A DNA stretch of 64,000 nucleotides, from contig NZ_JARVSD010000011.1 in assembly GCF_030209445.1 (NCBI RefSeq), forward strand, positions 310,001 to 374,000, given 5' to 3'. Position 1 is the stretch's first letter. Every line of letters starts with the position of its first letter. Below, one piece after another: positions 61,676 to 64,000 of this stretch. Position numbers and translations under genes: made by a program. The DNA is from Promicromonospora sp. MEB111 (GTDB lineage: Bacteria; Actinomycetota; Actinomycetes; Actinomycetales; Cellulomonadaceae). The notes below the pieces were generated by a model. That model was not told the origin of the DNA, made no database searches, and saw only the letters and a program-made list of their open reading frames with translations.

Positions 61676-63384
61676 GCACCGCGACCCACGACACCAAGCG
61701 TGAGGCACCGGCCAAGCCGACGACGACCGTCGGCAAGGCGGCGGACTACCTCGACCAGCGCACCTCCATCGGCGTCGCCGTCAAGGAGTTCGCGCGCAAG
61801 GTCTTCCCGGACCACTGGTCCTTCATGCTCGGCGAGATCGCACTGTTCTCGTTCGTGGTGCTGATCATCTCGGGATTCTTCCTGACGATGTTCTTCGAGC
61901 CGTCGATGGCGCTCACCACCTACGAGGGTGAGCACCCCGCGACCATGCACGGTCAGCTCATGTCCGTCGCGTTCGCCTCGACCCTCGACATGTCGTTCGA
62001 GGTGCGCGGCGGTCTGCTCATGCGGCAGATCCACCACTGGTCGGCCCTGATCTTCATGGCCTCGATCGTGGTGCACATGATGCGCGTGTTCTTCACCGGC
62101 GCGTTCCGCAAGCCGCGCGAGATCAACTGGATCGTCGGCATCCTGCTCATGATCCTGGGCCTGGCGGCCGGCTTCACCGGCTACTCGCTGCCCGACGACG
62201 TCCTGAGCGGCAACGGCCTGCGCATCACCGACGGCGTGGTCAAGTCGATCCCGCTGATCGGCTCGTTCATGTCGTACATGATCTTCGGCGGCGAGTTCCC
62301 GGGCCACCACATCGTGCCGCGCCTGTTCACGCTGCACATCTTCGTGGTGCCGGGCATCCTGCTGGCGCTCATCGCGCTGCACCTGTTCCTCATGGTGCTG
62401 CAGAAGCACACCCAGTACCCGGGCGGCGGCCGCACCGACAAGAACGTCGTCGGCTACCCGGCCCTGCCGGTGTACGTGGCCAAGATGACCGGCAACTTCT
62501 TCATGGTCTTCGGCGTGCTGGCGCTCATGGGTGCCACGATGTCGATCAACAACGTGTGGAACTACGGGCCGTTCGACCCGTCGCCGGTCTCCGCGGGTGC
62601 CCAGCCGGACTGGTACATGCTGTTCCTGGAGGGCTCGCTGCGCCTGATGCCGGGCCAGGGCACGGAATGGGTCATCTTCGGCTACACCTTGCCGCTGAAC
62701 GTGCTGATCCCCGCTGTGGTGATCCCCGGCATCCTGTTCACGTTCCTGATCGTCTACCCGTTCCTCGAGGCGCGGGTGACCGGCGACGACCGCGAGCACC
62801 ACGTGCTGGACCGCCCGCGCAACAAGCCGGCGCGCACCGGCCTGGGCGTCGCGTTCCTGACGGCGTTCATCATCCTGGCCCTGGCCGGGTCGAACGACCT
62901 CATCGCCACGCACTTCGCGCTGTCGATCAACGCGATCACCTGGGTGTTCCGCGTCCTGTTCTTCGTGGGGCCGGTGTTCGCGTACTGGGTCACCAAGCGC
63001 ATCTGCCTCGGGCTGCAGCGCAAGGATCGCGAGCTGGTGCTGCACGGTCACGAGTCGGGCCGCATCGTGCGCTTCGCCAACGGCGAGTACATCGAGGTGC
63101 ACACCCCGCTCGACGACCAGGAGCGCTGGCTGCGCGTCAACTTCGAGGCGCCGGCCCCGCTGGCGATCGCCCCGAAGACGGACGCCCGCGGCGTGAAGCG
63201 CAAGGGTTACGGCGCCGACAAGCGCTGGCAGGGCCTGTCCCGGTTCTTCTACGAGGACCGCGTCTCGCCCGTCACCCCGGCCGAGGTCGCCGCCGCGCAC
63301 TCGCACGGCGAGCACGACGAGCTGTCCGGCTCCGAGCGCCAGGCCGTCGAGGCAGGCGCGGGAACCACCTCGCGGGAGCACTGA
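61672..63384 (+). CDS. qcrB: Cytochrome b subunit of the bc1 complex
   Basis: This 570-residue membrane subunit binds two b hemes and both quinone sites. It has [25 protein letters not shown], heme ligand histidines in [25 protein letters not shown] and [24 protein letters not shown], and [17 protein letters not shown] of the Qo region. The C-terminal extension (from about residue 440) is hydrophilic and ends in a His/Glu-rich tail. GTG 61672 overlaps the qcrA stop. QcrB is the known target of imidazopyridine-type inhibitors in mycobacteria. Confidence 0.97.
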   Translation: MSTATHDTKREAPAKPTTTVGKAADYLDQRTSIGVAVKEFARKVFPDHWSFMLGEIALFSFVVLIISGFFLTMFFEPSMALTTYEGEHPATMHGQLMSVAFASTLDMSFEVRGGLLMRQIHHWSALIFMASIVVHMMRVFFTGAFRKPREINWIVGILLMILGLAAGFTGYSLPDDVLSGNGLRITDGVVKSIPLIGSFMSYMIFGGEFPGHHIVPRLFTLHIFVVPGILLALIALHLFLMVLQKHTQYPGGGRTDKNVVGYPALPVYVAKMTGNFFMVFGVLALMGATMSINNVWNYGPFDPSPVSAGAQPDWYMLFLEGSLRLMPGQGTEWVIFGYTLPLNVLIPAVVIPGILFTFLIVYPFLEARVTGDDREHHVLDRPRNKPARTGLGVAFLTAFIILALAGSNDLIATHFALSINAITWVFRVLFFVGPVFAYWVTKRICLGLQRKDRELVLHGHESGRIVRFANGEYIEVHTPLDDQERWLRVNFEAPAPLAIAPKTDARGVKRKGYGADKRWQGLSRFFYEDRVSPVTPAEVAAAHSHGEHDELSGSERQAVEAGAGTTSREH

Positions 63385-63404
63385 GCGACCTGCGACACCA
63401 AGCG

Positions 63405-63452
63405 ATGGCCTGTGTCTCCTGGTCCGCATCTGCGGCCAGGGACACGGGCCAT
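63405..63452 (+). terminator. Terminator after qcrB
   Basis: Arms about 63405-63428 and 63431-63452 (ATGGCCTGTGTC... pairing with ...GACACGGGCCAT) form a long stem with small bulges and a very short loop, 21 nt past the stop. Confidence 0.6.
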
Positions 63453-63550
63453 TGCCGTCCCGGCGGGCACCACACCGGCGCACGACCAGGACGGCGTCCC
63501 ACCCCTGCGCACCGTCCGGTGTGCGGACCGATCCTGGAGGTACCTCAGCA

Positions 63551-64000
63551 ATGGCTGTTTACACGCTCCCTGACCTGACCTACGACTACGCCGCGCTCGA
63601 GCCGCACATCTCGGGCAAGATCATGGAGCTGCACCACTCCAAGCACCACGCGACGTACGTCAAGGGTGCCAACACTGCCCTGGAGCAGCTCGAGGAGGCC
63701 CGCGAGACGGGCAACCTCGGAGGCGTCAACAAGATCGAGAAGGACCTCGCGTTCAACCTCGGTGGTCACATCAACCACTCGATCTTCTGGACGAACATGG
63801 CACCGGAGGCCGGCGGCGAGCCGACCGGCGACATCGCTGCGGCGATCGACGAGCACTTCGGCTCGTTCGAGAAGTTCAAGGCGCACTTCACCGCCGTCGC
63901 CGCCGGTGTGCAGGGCTCCGGCTGGGCCGTCCTGGCCTGGGACTCCGTGGGCCAGAAGCTGGTCGTCGTGCAGCTGTTCGACCAGCAGGGCAACATCCCC
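63551..64000 (+). CDS. sodA: Superoxide dismutase (Mn/Fe), 3' end cut by window
   Basis: The first 150 residues of a Mn/Fe superoxide dismutase are present. It has [38 protein letters not shown] (metal His and the gateway His/Tyr), [21 protein letters not shown] (second His), and [10 protein letters not shown]. The last ligands (Asp and His of the DxWEHAYY region) lie beyond the window. ATG 63551 has GGAGG about 10 nt upstream. No linkage to neighbours except proximity to the respiratory genes. Confidence 0.95.
   Translation, partial: MAVYTLPDLTYDYAALEPHISGKIMELHHSKHHATYVKGANTALEQLEEARETGNLGGVNKIEKDLAFNLGGHINHSIFWTNMAPEAGGEPTGDIAAAIDEHFGSFEKFKAHFTAVAAGVQGSGWAVLAWDSVGQKLVVVQLFDQQGNIP

Noticed and set aside
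1-64000. CRISPR array, IS element or integrase
   Set aside because: No regularly spaced repeats, transposase or integrase motifs were found on either strand. All repeats are short tandem arrays or palindromes.

Overview
The window is a 64 kb piece of a high-GC actinobacterial chromosome. Codons favour G or C at third positions, and GTG and TTG starts are frequent. Several families are typical of Actinobacteria: polyphosphate glucokinase, the glnA2-glnE pair, the actinobacterial aa3 oxidase subunit IV (CtaF), the di-heme QcrC, and DUF3043/DUF4191 membrane proteins. The mix suggests Micrococcales, perhaps near Promicromonosporaceae/Cellulomonadaceae; this placement is inference. Most of the window is core chromosome. 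I see no transposase, integrase, CRISPR array, rRNA or complete tRNA gene.

Layout. 0-6.5 kb: ppgK (cut by the window edge), a small SPOR-like protein, panB, glnA2 and glnE. 6.5-10.8 kb: an aldo/keto reductase divergent from an AraC-type regulator, then a Tet(M)/Otr(A)-like ribosomal protection GTPase behind a structured leader. 10.9-17.4 kb is the most accessory-looking part: a DUF5063 gene plus an unknown gene on the minus strand, a three-gene module on the plus strand (unknown protein, MoxR AAA+ ATPase, metallopeptidase-like/vWA protein), then two unknown small proteins. 17.4-21.8 kb: a P2-type cation ATPase and a secreted protein. A tRNA-Leu-like 3' fragment lies at about 21.92 kb. 22-26.4 kb: glnA (adenylylatable, possible GlnR box), DUF4191, lipA and lipB. 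26.5-27.7 kb: a frameshifted AbiEi/DUF559-like gene bracketed by inverted copies of a 71-bp hairpin element. 27.7-36 kb: HNH nuclease, Gfo/Idh/MocA oxidoreductase, membrane pseudokinase, TIGR01777 SDR, and sucB-lpdA. 36-42.5 kb: pepA, small membrane proteins, pyrD, and a MocR regulator divergent from a YczE-like membrane protein. 42.5-44.5 kb: one ORF fusing an ECF (SigE-family) sigma factor to a transmembrane helix and a propeller-like outer domain. 44.5-52.9 kb: metabolic genes (AKR, M20 dipeptidase, thioesterase, DJ-1/PfpI, nadA, erpA), then a TusA protein and a desulfurase-like protein that has lost its PLP lysine. 53-64 kb: the respiratory genes ctaC-ctaD-ctaF, a lipoprotein, trpD plus a receiver protein, ctaE-qcrC-qcrA-qcrB, and the start of sodA.

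How the genes work together. GlnE adenylylates GlnA on a tyrosine present in the 22-kb copy, and both synthetases sit in the same window. LipB and LipA make the lipoyl groups carried by SucB and recycled by LpdA. QcrCAB with CtaCDEF forms the bc1-aa3 supercomplex. The best candidates for something undescribed are the membrane-tethered sigma fusion, the MoxR/vWA module with its unknown neighbours, and the degenerate desulfurase-TusA pair. Several repeat families also stand out: short tandem duplications spanning stop codons, a 46-bp palindrome, and the hairpin pair around the AbiEi-like gene. Many genes show a -10 hexamer 6-7 nt before the start codon, which suggests widespread leaderless mRNAs.
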